44,040 nt of DNA, taken from positions 1 to 44,040 of the forward strand of contig CAZVAR010000013.1 in NCBI GenBank assembly GCA_964625225.1, written 5' to 3'. A model generated the notes under the pieces. It was not told the origin of the DNA. It saw only the letters and a list, made by a program, of their open reading frames with translations, and did not search any database. The DNA comes from CAZVAR01 sp964625225. GTDB lineage: Bacteria; Pseudomonadota; Alphaproteobacteria; JAJUGE01. The translations under genes were made by a program, and so were the position numbers. Below, one piece after another: positions 1 to 8,885 of the stretch (positions are counted from its first letter, which is position 1; every line of letters begins with the position of its first letter).

Positions 1-1
1 G

Positions 2-568
2 GCGGCGCACGCGACCGTACCCGTGATCAACGGTCTGACCGACCGCTCCCATCCCTGCCAGATCCTGGCCGACGTGATGACCTTCGAGGAACATCGCGGG
101 CCGATCGCCGACAAGGTCGTGGCCTGGAGCGGCGACGGCAACAACGTCGCCACCTCCTGGATTCACGCGGCCGCGCGCTTCGATTTCGAGCTGCGCATCG
201 CCTGCCCGGAGCCGCTGAGGCCGCCGGCGGCGGCGCTCGACTGGGCGCGGGCGAACGGCGCCCGCGTCATCGTGACCACCGATCCGCGCGCCGCCGTGCG
301 GGACGCGAGCTGCATCGTGACGGACGTCTGGGTCTCGATGAACTCGAACCCGGCCGAGCGCCGCCACAACCTGCTCTCGGCCTACCGCGTCGACGAGGAA
401 CTGATGGCGCTGGCCCGGCCCGACGCCATATTCATGCACTGTCTGCCCGCCCATCGCGGCGAGGAGGTGACGGACGGGGTTCTCGACGGGCCGCAGTCGG
501 TCGTCTGGGACGAGGCCGAGAACCGGCTGCACGCCCAGAAGGGAATTCTGACATGGTGCCTGACCTGA
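2..568 (+). CDS. argF: Ornithine carbamoyltransferase, C-terminal part
   Basis: This is the last 188 residues of ornithine carbamoyltransferase; the start lies before the window. The enzyme joins carbamoyl phosphate and ornithine to give citrulline in cytoplasmic arginine synthesis. The visible part carries the NGLTDRSHPCQ segment near its start, which is the carbamoyl-phosphate side of the site. It also has the family hallmark HCLPAHRGEEV at about visible residue 146, which includes the ornithine-site cysteine. The end (VVWDEAENRLHAQKGIL) is the usual C terminus. The stop lies 4 bases before hslO, so the two are probably co-transcribed. The call is secure; only the N-terminal domain is unseen. 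Confidence 0.95.
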   Translation, partial: AAHATVPVINGLTDRSHPCQILADVMTFEEHRGPIADKVVAWSGDGNNVATSWIHAAARFDFELRIACPEPLRPPAAALDWARANGARVIVTTDPRAAVRDASCIVTDVWVSMNSNPAERRHNLLSAYRVDEELMALARPDAIFMHCLPAHRGEEVTDGVLDGPQSVVWDEAENRLHAQKGILTWCLT

Positions 569-572
569 GTTG

Positions 573-1553
573 ATGCGCGCACCGCAGCTTAGCCCCGAAT
601 ATCTCGACCACGGTCGCACCGACGACCTCGTCCAGCCTTTCCAGATCGACCGTTACGGCCTGCGCGGCCGGCTGGTGCGCCTCGGCGACACGGTGGATGC
701 CGTGCTGCGGCGCCACGACTATCCCGAGCCGGTCGCCCGCCTCCTCGGCGAGGCGCTGGTGCTGGCGGCCTGCCTCGCCTCGTCGGTCAAGTATGACGGC
801 ATCTTCACCCTCCAGGCGCGCGGGCAGGGTGCGCTCTCGCTGCTGGTGGTCGACGTGACCAGCGACGGCGCGATGCGCGGCTATGCCGGCTTCGATGCCG
901 CGGCGGTCCGGGCGGCGCTGGAGCAGGACCCGACCCCGACCGCCGCACGCCTGTTCGGCGGCGGCCACCTCGCCTTCACGGTCGATCAGGGCCGAGGGGA
1001 TGGCCAGCGCTACCAGGGCATCGTCGAACTCCAGGGCGCCTCGCTCGCCGACTGCGTCCACCACTATTTTCGGCAGTCGGAGCAGATCGACACGGCGATC
1101 AAGGTGGCCTGCGGCCCGGTCGCGGTCGGCGGCGGCCCGGCCCGCTGGCGCGCCGGCGCGCTGATGGTCCAGCGCCTGCCCGAGCAAGCCGCCTCGGGCG
1201 GCGGGCCCGATGCCGGTTCCGAGAGCGCGGATTCCGAGAGCGCGGAGGGCTGGCATCGGGCGGTGGTCTTTCTCGGCAGCGCCACCACGGCGGAGATGCT
1301 GGATCCGGGCCTGACCCCGCGCGAGCTCCTGTTCCGCCTGTTCCACGAGGACGGCGTCCGCGTCTACCGCCCCCGTCTCCTGGAGGAGCGCTGCCGCTGC
1401 GGCCGCAGGCGGGTCGAGGAGGTGCTCGCCGCGCTGCCGCGCGCGGAGGTCGAGCGCCTGCGCGAGGCGGACGATGCGGTCGTCGTGACCTGCCAGTTCT
1501 GCAACCGCGCCGAACGGTTCACGGACGCCGATCTCGACCGCCTGTACGGCTAG
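573..1553 (+). CDS. hslO: Redox-regulated chaperone Hsp33
   Basis: This encodes a 326-aa Hsp33, a cytoplasmic holdase chaperone switched on by oxidative unfolding. The zinc switch is visible at the C terminus as Cys274-x-Cys276 and Cys307-x2-Cys310, about 30 residues apart, as in the family. The protein is longer than the roughly 290 aa of the E. coli protein because of a Gly/Ser/Glu-rich insert around residues 205-225. I chose the ATG at 573; a TTG directly before it (570) is in frame. There is no clear ribosome site, so translation is probably coupled to argF, which ends 4 bases upstream. The argF-hslO pair is also seen in other alphaproteobacteria, from general knowledge. Confidence 0.93.
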   Translation: MRAPQLSPEYLDHGRTDDLVQPFQIDRYGLRGRLVRLGDTVDAVLRRHDYPEPVARLLGEALVLAACLASSVKYDGIFTLQARGQGALSLLVVDVTSDGAMRGYAGFDAAAVRAALEQDPTPTAARLFGGGHLAFTVDQGRGDGQRYQGIVELQGASLADCVHHYFRQSEQIDTAIKVACGPVAVGGGPARWRAGALMVQRLPEQAASGGGPDAGSESADSESAEGWHRAVVFLGSATTAEMLDPGLTPRELLFRLFHEDGVRVYRPRLLEERCRCGRRRVEEVLAALPRAEVERLREADDAVVVTCQFCNRAERFTDADLDRLYG

Positions 1554-1770
1554 CTGGTTGCGCCGTACGGCATTTCCGCACGTTCCGGCGGGTCGGCTCC
1601 GTGGGCCGGCCGCGTGCACGAACAGGGCGGGTCCCGCGCCTGTCGGAGGGGCCCCGCTGCATGAGGAGGACCGAAGGCGGGGAAGGGCCGGGCGCGGTCG
1701 GGCCGAAGTGTGATACCGATCGTGCAACCCTGCCCGGACGGACCGTGCCCCGCGCTGCCGAAGAGGAGCC

Positions 1771-3363
1771 ATGCCCGCCGCCCCCGAGCTATCGGCCTTC
1801 GACATCGCCGTCGTCCTCCTCTATTTCGCCGGGGTCCTTGCGCACGGGGTCTGGGTCGGGCGCGGCGAGGAGGATGCGGAGGACTATTTCCTCGCCGGCC
1901 GGGCGCTGCCCTGGTGGCTGATCGGCTTCTCACTGTTCGCCTCCAACATGTCGGGCGCCAGCTTCGTCGGGCTGATGGGCGCCTCCTATGCCCAGGGCAT
2001 GACGGTGTTCAACTACGAGTGGACCGCCGCCCTGGTCCTGATCGTGTTCGCCCTCGTCATGCTGCCGGTGTTCCTGCGGGCGCGCCTGTTCACGCTGCCG
2101 GAATATCTGGAGCGCCGCTACGACCGCCGTGCGCGCTACGCCTATTCCGCCTTCACCCTGCTGGCGATCCTGTTCATCGACATGGCGGGCGCTCTCTATG
2201 CCGGGGGCGTGGTGATCACTGCCGCCTTTCCGATGCTCGACCTGTGGACGGCCAGCGCGATCCTGGCCGCGGTCACCGGCGTCTACACGATCTTCGGCGG
2301 ACTGAAGGCGGTGGTGGTGACGGACACGGTGCAGGCGATTCTGATCATCATCGGCTCGGCGCTGATCCTGTTTCTCGGCCTCGACGCCGTCGGCGGCTGG
2401 GCGGGGCTGACCGCGCGCCTGGAGCCGGAGCGGCTCAGCCTGATCCGGCCGGCCGACGACGCCTTCCTGCCCTGGCCGGGCATTCTCGGGGTGATCCTGC
2501 TGGGCTTCTATTACTGGACCCTCAATCAGTATCTGGTGCAGCGGGCGTTGGGCGCCGAATCCCTGGAGGCCGGCCGCAAGGGCTGTCTCTTCGCCGGGCT
2601 GCTGAAGCTGCCCAATCTGTTCCTGATGATCATCCCCGGTCTGATCGCGCTGGCGCTCTGGCCGGAACTCGACAATCCCGACCTGGTCTTCCCGACGCTC
2701 GCCTTCGAACTGCTGCCGATCGGGCTGCGCGGCCTGATCCTGACGGCATTGATCGCGGCCATCATGTCCAGCCTCGACAGCGCGCTCAATGCCTCCGCCT
2801 CGCTCGCGACGATGGACTTCGTGCGGCCGCGGCGGCCCGACCTTTCCGGCCGGGCGCTGCTGCGCATCGGCCGCGCCTTCACGGCGGTCGCGATGGTGCT
2901 GGCCGCAGTCTATGCGCCGCTGATCGCCGGCTTCGGCTCGCTGTTCGCCTATTTCCAGGCCACGCTCGCCTATCTCGTGCCGCCGATCGTGGCGGTCTAT
3001 CTCGGCGGCCTGTTGTTCCGCCGGGTGCATTCGGCGGCCGGATTCTGGACGATCCTGTCCGGGCTGGCGATCGGTTTCCCGCTGTTCCTGCTGAAGGAGG
3101 TCACCGGCCTGTGGGCAACGCTGGGCCTGCCGGATCTCCACTTCACCTACGTCGCGCTGTTCATGTTCCTGCTGGCCGGGCTGCTGCTGGCCGGCATCGG
3201 CCGCGTCGCCGGCCCGGAGCGCAAGCCGGTCGACGCCTTCGTCCTGAACCGTGCGGATCTGCCCGCCGCACCCGATCCGCTTCGCCCGCTGCACACGGAC
3301 GTGCGCTGGCAGTCGGCCGGCCTCGCCGCGCTGACCGCGGCCCCGATCCTGTGGTTCTGGTGA
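1771..3363 (+). CDS. Sodium:solute symporter (SSS family)
   Basis: This is a 530-aa polytopic inner-membrane protein of the SSS/SGLT family, which couples sodium influx to uptake of a small solute. The N-terminal segment EDYFLAGRALPWW followed by SLFASNMSGASFVGLMG is the typical first-helix region of the family, and about 13 hydrophobic segments follow. The motif IMSSLDSALNASASL near residue 335 matches the conserved helix that contributes sodium ligands. The substrate cannot be read from the sequence; it resembles the glucose/myo-inositol-like branch more than proline carriers. A ribosome site (GAGGAG) sits just before the ATG. The 217-base gap from hslO suggests its own promoter. Confidence 0.85.
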   Translation: MPAAPELSAFDIAVVLLYFAGVLAHGVWVGRGEEDAEDYFLAGRALPWWLIGFSLFASNMSGASFVGLMGASYAQGMTVFNYEWTAALVLIVFALVMLPVFLRARLFTLPEYLERRYDRRARYAYSAFTLLAILFIDMAGALYAGGVVITAAFPMLDLWTASAILAAVTGVYTIFGGLKAVVVTDTVQAILIIIGSALILFLGLDAVGGWAGLTARLEPERLSLIRPADDAFLPWPGILGVILLGFYYWTLNQYLVQRALGAESLEAGRKGCLFAGLLKLPNLFLMIIPGLIALALWPELDNPDLVFPTLAFELLPIGLRGLILTALIAAIMSSLDSALNASASLATMDFVRPRRPDLSGRALLRIGRAFTAVAMVLAAVYAPLIAGFGSLFAYFQATLAYLVPPIVAVYLGGLLFRRVHSAAGFWTILSGLAIGFPLFLLKEVTGLWATLGLPDLHFTYVALFMFLLAGLLLAGIGRVAGPERKPVDAFVLNRADLPAAPDPLRPLHTDVRWQSAGLAALTAAPILWFW

Positions 3364-3369
3364 GAGGCC

Positions 3370-3984
3370 TGCCAGCCCATCCATTTCGCGTATTCGTGGA
3401 TGAAATCCTGCACGACCACGTCCCAGGTACTGTGGCGGGGATCGAGCTGTTTGTGCAGCCCGACACCAGCTGCGCCGCGGCCACGGCGCCCGCCAGCGCC
3501 GCCCAGAAGATTCGGGTCGCGATCGCCGGCTCGGAATCGCCCCCGGACCCGATGATGCTCAGGACCAGCGCACCCCAATCGGTCGGGGTGACGAAGAAGG
3601 TCGCCACCATCAGCGTCGCGATCGCCGAGGTGACCGCCGCCAGCGGCAGCCGGTCGAACGTCACGAACAGTGCGGTCGGGACGTTCTCAGTAACGGCCGC
3701 GGCCATGCCGCCGCTGAACAGCATCGCGAACCAGGTAGGATAGGCGAACTCCGGCTCGCCTTGCCCAGCCTGACGTGACCGCAGGGGCCGGCGAACAGCC
3801 ACAGCGCGAAGAGAAGGAAGCCGGCGACGGCGAGGACGTAGAACCAGCCGAAGGTCGCGACGATGAAGCTCTGGAGAGCCGTGATGGCGTCGCCGAGCGG
3901 CTCCGTGAACAGCACCGTCAGCAGGACGAACAGGAAGACGATGCCGCCGGAGGTGAAGGAGACGGTCCTGTCGAACCTGTGCAT
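3370..3984 (-). pseudogene. Decayed BCCT-family (betaine/choline/carnitine) transporter
   Basis: This minus-strand remnant begins with an intact ribosome site (GGAGGGG) and ATG at 3984. The first ~75 codons read as a normal BCCT N terminus (two membrane segments, then FGWFYVLAVAGFLLFALWL). The frame then shifts, and PEFAYPTWFAMLFSGGM, a BCCT hallmark, continues in another frame. It jumps directly to late-family sequence (TENVPTALF, ATFFVTPTDWGALVLS), so roughly 290 residues from the middle of the usual ~520 are missing, including the substrate-site tryptophan region. A further frame change leads to a short tail (WDVVVQDFIHEYAKWMG). The exact end is uncertain because no stop is reached before the neighbouring symporter gene. 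It cannot make a working transporter. Confidence 0.8.
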
Positions 3985-4090
3985 ATTCCCCTCCGCCGGC
4001 CCTACCGGGAGTGCCGGGTTCCGGGCCGCAGTTTGAACGTCGCGACCGGGCGATCGTTTCCCCCGCGTAGCGCGCCAGCCAGGAGCCGCG

Positions 4091-5338
4091 ATGTTCGGCA
4101 TCATCAGATCCGCCCTTGCCCTCCTTGTCGCAGTCTTCCTGATGATGGCGGGCAGCGGCCCGTTGGGGAGCATGATCAGCCTGCGGCTCGATGCATCGGC
4201 AGCCGTACCGGTGGCGGTCGGAATCATCATGGCGGCCTATTTCGCCGGCCTGACCCTCGGCTCGCTGTTCGCCTATCGGATCGTTCTGCGGGCCGGCCAC
4301 ATCCGCGCCTTCACCGCCTTCGTTTCGTTCCTCTCCGCGACCGCCCTCGTCTATGCGATCCACCTGGACCTCGGACTCTGGGCCATGCTCCGGCTGGCGG
4401 AAGGGTTCTGCATGGCGGGCGTCTTCGTCTGCATCGAGAGCTGGCTGAACGCCCGCGCGACGGCGCAGACGCGCGGTCGGATCCTGGCGCTCTACATGGT
4501 CAGCGGCTATTTCGGCCAGGCCGGCGGCCAGTTCCTGCTGAACCTCGACGACGACACCGGCTTCCTGCCCTTCGTCGCGATCTCCATCCTGCTGTCGGTC
4601 GCGGTCGTTCCGGTGGCGTTGACACGGATGTCGCCGCCGCCGCTGCCGGACGTGGCCTCGTTCAGCTTCCGCCGGCTCTACCGCGCCTCGCCGCTCGGCA
4701 TCGTCGGCACGGTGGCGAGCGGCCTCGTGCTCGGCTCGCTCTACAGCCTCGGGCCGATCTTCGCGCGGGCGGTCGGGCTGGACCTATCGGACACCGCGCT
4801 GTTTATCAGCGTCGTGATCTTCGGCGGCGTGCTGTTGCAATGGCCGCTCGGGCGGCTGTCGGACCGGTTCGACCGGCGCGTGGTGATCGTATGCGTCATG
4901 GCCGGGCTGCTGGCGGTCAGCCTCGGCACGGCTGCGACGGCCGGACTCGGCCGCGACCCGCTGCTCGTCGCTGCGGTCCTGTTCGGCGGCGCAGCCTACT
5001 CTCTCTACCCGCTCTGCGTCGCACACACCAACGATCACCTGGCGCAGGCGGAACGGGTATCGGCCAGCGGCGGTCTGGTGCTCGCCTATTCGATCGGCGC
5101 CACCGCCGGCCCGTTGGCGGCGTCGGCGGTCATCTCGGTGACGGGAGCGCAGGGACTGTTCCTGTTCACCGCGGCGGTCGGTGCCACCACGATGGCATTC
5201 GGCCTGTGGCGGATGCGGGTGCGGCCACCGGTGCCGAGCGCGCTGCAGGGGCGCTACCAGACCCTGCCGCAAACCACGCCGGTCGCGGCGCCGCTCGATC
5301 CGCGGGGCGACGAAGCCTCGGCCCGCCGGACCCGCTGA
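4091..5338 (+). CDS. MFS transporter, YcaD-like
   Basis: This is a 415-aa major facilitator superfamily permease with 12 predicted membrane helices. The helix 4-5 segment (RLAEGFCMAGVFVCIESWLN) is characteristic of the YcaD/YfkF-like branch, and QWPLGRLSDRFDRR at the middle loop is the MFS loop motif G-x3-D-R-x-x-R/K. Substrates of this branch are mostly unknown, so I assign none. A good ribosome site (AGGAG) lies 6 bases before the ATG. It is divergent from the dead BCCT gene, with a 106-base shared upstream region. The C-terminal tail after the last helix is about 45 residues, charged and probably cytoplasmic. Confidence 0.85.
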   Translation: MFGIIRSALALLVAVFLMMAGSGPLGSMISLRLDASAAVPVAVGIIMAAYFAGLTLGSLFAYRIVLRAGHIRAFTAFVSFLSATALVYAIHLDLGLWAMLRLAEGFCMAGVFVCIESWLNARATAQTRGRILALYMVSGYFGQAGGQFLLNLDDDTGFLPFVAISILLSVAVVPVALTRMSPPPLPDVASFSFRRLYRASPLGIVGTVASGLVLGSLYSLGPIFARAVGLDLSDTALFISVVIFGGVLLQWPLGRLSDRFDRRVVIVCVMAGLLAVSLGTAATAGLGRDPLLVAAVLFGGAAYSLYPLCVAHTNDHLAQAERVSASGGLVLAYSIGATAGPLAASAVISVTGAQGLFLFTAAVGATTMAFGLWRMRVRPPVPSALQGRYQTLPQTTPVAAPLDPRGDEASARRTR

Positions 5339-5374
5339 ACGCCCGCGTGCCGCCCCCGGCCGCGGCGCCGGCGG

Positions 5375-6205
5375 TCAGGCGCCCGGTACGCCCGCCTCGC
5401 GCGCCTTCTGCACCATGTAGTCGCGCCCGGCCAGCATGTCGTCCAGGCTGCCGAACGCGTTGGTGTAGTGGCCGGTGAAGCCGCGGCCTTCGATGCTCTT
5501 GAACACCGCGCCGAAGTCGATGATGCCCTCGCCCGGCTTCAGATGCACCTCGTACTCGCCGTTATTGTCGGCGAGCCGCACCTCACCCAGGCGGTCGACC
5601 GGCATCCCGTCGAGAAAGCCCTCGATGCCTTCCGGCACCAGGGTCGCGTGATTGACGGTGAACGACCATTTCAGCGCCGGCGAATCGATCCGGTCGAAGA
5701 ACCAGCGGCACTCCTCGACATTGTGCGCGAGATAATGGACCTCGGCCCGGTCGGGCTCCCAGTTCAAATTCTCCAGAAGGAGCAGCGCGCCCTTCTGCTC
5801 CGCATAGGCTGCCGCGCGCTGCAGCCGGTCCAGCGCCGCCTGCATGCGCAGCGGCTTGTCACTGGTGAAGTGGTAGCCGGCATGGACCACGATCCATTCC
5901 GCCTGCAGCCGCACGGCCGCATCGACATAGGCACGCAGATACTGGTCGGCGGCGTCGCGGAGGAAGGGTGAGACCTCGGCGACGTTGACCGCGGAGAGGG
6001 TGTGCAGCCCGAGATGGACGCCGTGCTGCGCGCAGGCCTTGCGGATGCGCGCACAGCGGGCCTCGTCGAAGCTCTCCAAGGCGTTCGGCTCGATGTCGAT
6101 CTGCGCGTCGACGTAGCGGACGCCGTGGCGCGCCGCCCATTCGATGCCGTCTTCGATCGGCAGCTTGCGGCCCAGATCGACACCGATGCGATCCTTCAGC
6201 TTCAT
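5375..6205 (-). CDS. Sugar phosphate isomerase/epimerase-like TIM-barrel protein
   Basis: This is a 276-aa protein of the xylose isomerase-like TIM-barrel family (AP endonuclease 2 superfamily). Such proteins are metal-dependent isomerases, epimerases or dehydratases acting on sugars or sugar acids. Visible features are the repeated strand ends with likely metal ligands: IVVHAGYH around residue 125, LLLENLNWEP around 155, a H at FTVNHATLV, and EVHLKPGEGIIDF near residue 230. The ATG at 6205 has a GGAGGA ribosome site. It follows the LacI regulator by 17 bases on the same strand and faces a TRAP transporter. It therefore probably catalyses an early step on the imported substrate. The exact reaction is unknown. 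Confidence 0.8.
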   Translation of the reverse strand: MKLKDRIGVDLGRKLPIEDGIEWAARHGVRYVDAQIDIEPNALESFDEARCARIRKACAQHGVHLGLHTLSAVNVAEVSPFLRDAADQYLRAYVDAAVRLQAEWIVVHAGYHFTSDKPLRMQAALDRLQRAAAYAEQKGALLLLENLNWEPDRAEVHYLAHNVEECRWFFDRIDSPALKWSFTVNHATLVPEGIEGFLDGMPVDRLGEVRLADNNGEYEVHLKPGEGIIDFGAVFKSIEGRGFTGHYTNAFGSLDDMLAGRDYMVQKAREAGVPGA

Positions 6206-6222
6206 CCTGTCCTCCCGTCCGT

Positions 6223-7290
6223 TCATGCGCTCTGTCGTGGCAGCAGCTCGAAGCCGACATCGACCTGCCTGCCGCGCGGCGCGTCGCCTTCGATCCGATC
6301 CAGCAGCGCCTCGGCGGCGAGCTGGCCCATGCGGCGGCGCGGCGACAGGATCGTGGTCAGCGCCGGGTTGATTTCGGCGCCGATATCGTGGCCGTTGAAG
6401 CCGCCGACGGCGAGGTCGTCGGGCACGGCGATGCCGCGCCGCTGGCACTCGAGAATGGCGCCGACCGCAAGCACGTCGTTGTGGAAGAAGATCGCGTCCA
6501 CCGGCAGCCCGTGCTCGGCCAGCTCGGCCACGGCCTCGGCGCCCTTGCGGTACGAAGACGGTTCCGGATAGGCGGCGAGCCACGCCTCCGGCAGGCCCGC
6601 CTCGGCCAGCGCCGCGCGCCAGCCGGCGAGCCGCCGCGTCGCCCGGAAGTCCGCGTCGAGCTGCGTGCCGACGAAACCGATCCGGCGGTAGCCGCGTTCG
6701 ATCAGATGGCGCGTCATCGTGCGCCCGGCCTCGAAATGGGAGAAGCCGATATTGATGTCGATCGGCCGCTCGCCGAGCTCGAGTGCCTCGACCACCGGAA
6801 TGCCGGCGGCGTCCAGGCGCGCCCGCGTGCCCTCGCTGTGATCCACCCCGGATAGGATGATCCCGTCCGGGACCCAACCCAGCAGCGCGGAGACGATCGC
6901 CTCCTCCTCGTCGAGCGAGCGGAAGGTGTTGCTGAACAGGATCTGGTAGCCGCGCGGCGTCAGCACGTCCTGCGCCCCGCGCACGATGTCGGCGAAGACG
7001 CGGTTGGACAGCGACGGGATGACCACCGGGATCACCCGGGTGCGCTCCGAGGCGAGACCGCCGGCGAACCGGTTCGGCACGTAGCCGAGCTCGCGCACCG
7101 CGGCCTCGATCCGTCCGCGCAGATCGGCCGAGACCGTCTGCGGCCGCGTCAGCGCGCGTGACACGGTGATCATCGCGACCCCCGCGCGCTCGGCGACCTG
7201 CCGGATCGTCGCGCGGCCGCTGCCGCGGCGCACGCGCCGCTTCGGCCGGGCCGGAGACGAATTTATGTTAGCGCTGTCATTCACCTTCAT
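6223..7290 (-). CDS. LacI-family transcriptional repressor
   Basis: This is a 355-aa LacI/GalR regulator. The DNA-binding head (TIRQVAERAGVAMITVSRAL, then GYVPNRFAGGLAS as hinge) is preceded by a basic tail rich in Arg. The rest is a periplasmic-binding-protein-like effector domain (VFADIVRGAQDVL, GFNGHDIGAEINPALTTI) close to the GntR/gluconate subgroup. The start is uncertain: the ATG at 7290 lacks a clear ribosome site, and an upstream in-frame ATG at 7359 would overlap the dctP start. It is divergent from dctPQM and upstream of the TIM-barrel gene. It probably represses both and is released by the transported compound or a product. Operator-like repeats overlap its own start. Confidence 0.9.
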   Translation of the reverse strand: MKVNDSANINSSPARPKRRVRRGSGRATIRQVAERAGVAMITVSRALTRPQTVSADLRGRIEAAVRELGYVPNRFAGGLASERTRVIPVVIPSLSNRVFADIVRGAQDVLTPRGYQILFSNTFRSLDEEEAIVSALLGWVPDGIILSGVDHSEGTRARLDAAGIPVVEALELGERPIDINIGFSHFEAGRTMTRHLIERGYRRIGFVGTQLDADFRATRRLAGWRAALAEAGLPEAWLAAYPEPSSYRKGAEAVAELAEHGLPVDAIFFHNDVLAVGAILECQRRGIAVPDDLAVGGFNGHDIGAEINPALTTILSPRRRMGQLAAEALLDRIEGDAPRGRQVDVGFELLPRQSA

Positions 7291-7303
7291 GTTAGCGTTA
7301 TCA
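7265..7303. promoter_or_regulatory. Tandem LacI-type operators between regulator and TRAP operon
   Basis: Two near-identical imperfect palindromes lie 24 bases apart: ATGTTAGCGCTGTCAT at 7265-7280 and ATGTTAGCGTTATCA at 7289-7303. Both have the central CG and TGTTAGCG half-site typical of LacI-family operators. The first copy falls inside the first codons of the regulator if its start is 7290. The second covers the ribosome-site region of that start. They lie 55-93 bases upstream of dctP. Binding at both could repress both directions. The repeats are seen directly; their function is inferred. Confidence 0.65.
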
Positions 7304-7357
7304 GCGACGGAGAACGGCGTCAATGCGCGCCGAGTGCAGGAACGAGGGGAAACGTTC

Positions 7358-8338
7358 ATGAAGTTCGCACGGCTTTCCGCCGCACTCGCCGGTTGCGCGG
7401 CCCTGATCGTCTCGACCTCGGCCTGGGCCGCGATCGAGTTTCGTTTCGCGCACGGTCAGCCGACGACCGACATCACCCACACCGCCGCGCAGGATTTCAA
7501 GCGCCGCGTGGAGGAGGGCAGCGGCGGCGAGGTCAAGATCACGATCTATCCCGGTGGCCAGCTCGGCAAGAGCAAGGACATGGTGCAGGGCGTGCGGCTC
7601 GGCACGATCGACCTCACCGCCAACGGCAATCCCTTCTTCACCAGCTTCGCCCCGAAGCTGAACGTCCTCGACCTGCCCTACCTGTTCAAGGACCACGCCC
7701 ATGTCTACCGCGTGCTGGACGGCGAGGTCGGCGAGCGGCTGCTCGGCGAGCTGGAGAAGCATGGGGTCAAGGGCCTCGCCTTCTGGGAGATCGGCTTCCG
7801 CCATGTGACCACGGCGAACACGCCGGTGCGGACGCCGGAGGACATGAAGGGCCTGAAGATCCGCACCACGCCCAACGCGGCGCACCTCAAGGCCTTCAAG
7901 CTGCTCGGCGCCAACCCGGTGCCGATGAGCTTCCAGGACGTCTATATGGCACTGCAGACGGGCACCATCGACGGCCAGGAGAACCCGATCAACCAGATCC
8001 ACTCGGCGCGCTTCAACGAGGTGCAGAAGTTCGTCTCGATGACGGGCCACGCCTACACGCCGCTGGTGTTCGTGATGAACCTGCGCAAGTTCAAGGCGCT
8101 CGACCCGAAGTTCCAGGCGCTGATCCAAGAGGCTGCACGGCAGGCGACGGTCCGCCAGCGCGAGGCGCTGGCCGGCGAGCAGGAGCGAAGGCTGGCCGAG
8201 CTGAAGCAGAGCATGACCGTGATCGAGGACGTGGACACGGCCGCGTTCCGCGCCGCGGTCTACGAGCCGGTCAAGGCCGACTTCGTCGCGGAGCACGGAC
8301 CCGAGCTCGTGGACGCCATCCTCGAGCTCCGCGACTGA
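7358..8338 (+). CDS. dctP: TRAP transporter substrate-binding protein DctP
   Basis: This is a 326-aa periplasmic solute-binding protein of a TRAP transporter. A signal peptide covers about residues 1-24 (basic start, hydrophobic core, cleavage after SAWA). The mature part shows family features: an early FRFAHGQP strand, PGGQLGKSKDMVQGV, and the segment GLKIRTTP. The Arg in that segment usually binds the substrate carboxylate. It is followed by QDVYMALQTGTIDGQENP. The substrate should thus be an organic acid, probably a sugar acid given the neighbours. The ribosome site is GAGGGG. It is the first gene of dctP-dctQ-dctM, divergent from the LacI regulator whose operator-like repeats lie just upstream. 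Confidence 0.93.
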   Translation: MKFARLSAALAGCAALIVSTSAWAAIEFRFAHGQPTTDITHTAAQDFKRRVEEGSGGEVKITIYPGGQLGKSKDMVQGVRLGTIDLTANGNPFFTSFAPKLNVLDLPYLFKDHAHVYRVLDGEVGERLLGELEKHGVKGLAFWEIGFRHVTTANTPVRTPEDMKGLKIRTTPNAAHLKAFKLLGANPVPMSFQDVYMALQTGTIDGQENPINQIHSARFNEVQKFVSMTGHAYTPLVFVMNLRKFKALDPKFQALIQEAARQATVRQREALAGEQERRLAELKQSMTVIEDVDTAAFRAAVYEPVKADFVAEHGPELVDAILELRD

Positions 8339-8396
8339 GCGGCGCCGGCGGCCGGCACCGCTCACGTCGGCCGCCGCCGCGCCACCGGCCAGGACC

Positions 8397-8885
8397 ATGC
8401 CGAACCTTCTCTATCGCGCCGGCCGCGCAGGCGGCCGGATACTCGAGAGCCTGGCGGCGCTGCTGCTGCTGTCCATCGTGCTGCTCACGCTGACCGAGGT
8501 GACGATCCGATACCTGATCGGCGGCTCGCTCCCCTGGACCGAGGAGGTGTCACTGCTGCTCTGGACCTGGATGATCCAGATCGCCGCGGTGCGGGCCTCG
8601 CACATGCGGATCGAGTTTTTCGTCGAGGCGTTGCCGCCGCTCCCGCGCGCCGCGATCCGGGTCGGCGTCGCGCTCGTCTCGATCGGTCTGCTGCTGCTGC
8701 TGACCTGGGGCGCACTGCGGATGATCGACCTCACCCGCTACGACTATCTGATCGCGGTGCCGTGGCTCTCGGTGAGCCTCAGCTACTGGGCGGTCGTGGT
8801 CGCCGCGCCGCTCTGGATCCTGTCGATTCTCGCCGGCGCTCTCCATCCGGGCGAGGAAAGCGCAGCGGAGAGCCATCTGGCATGA
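8397..8885 (+). CDS. dctQ: TRAP transporter small permease DctQ
   Basis: This is a 162-aa four-helix membrane protein, the small subunit of the TRAP transporter that links the binding protein to the large permease. The motif LPWTEEVSLLLWTWM around residues 43-57 is the conserved DctQ signature. The helices lie near residues 17-39, 51-66, 85-103 and 125-147. The ATG at 8397 has an AGGA ribosome site. Its stop overlaps the dctM start by 4 bases (ATGA), which implies translational coupling and equal amounts of the two membrane subunits. Confidence 0.92.
   Translation: MPNLLYRAGRAGGRILESLAALLLLSIVLLTLTEVTIRYLIGGSLPWTEEVSLLLWTWMIQIAAVRASHMRIEFFVEALPPLPRAAIRVGVALVSIGLLLLLTWGALRMIDLTRYDYLIAVPWLSVSLSYWAVVVAAPLWILSILAGALHPGEESAAESHLA

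Noticed and set aside
1930..3384. 484-codon minus-strand frame opposite the symporter
   Set aside because: Composition (Gln/Asp/Arg-rich) and full overlap with a clear membrane-protein gene mark it as a shadow.
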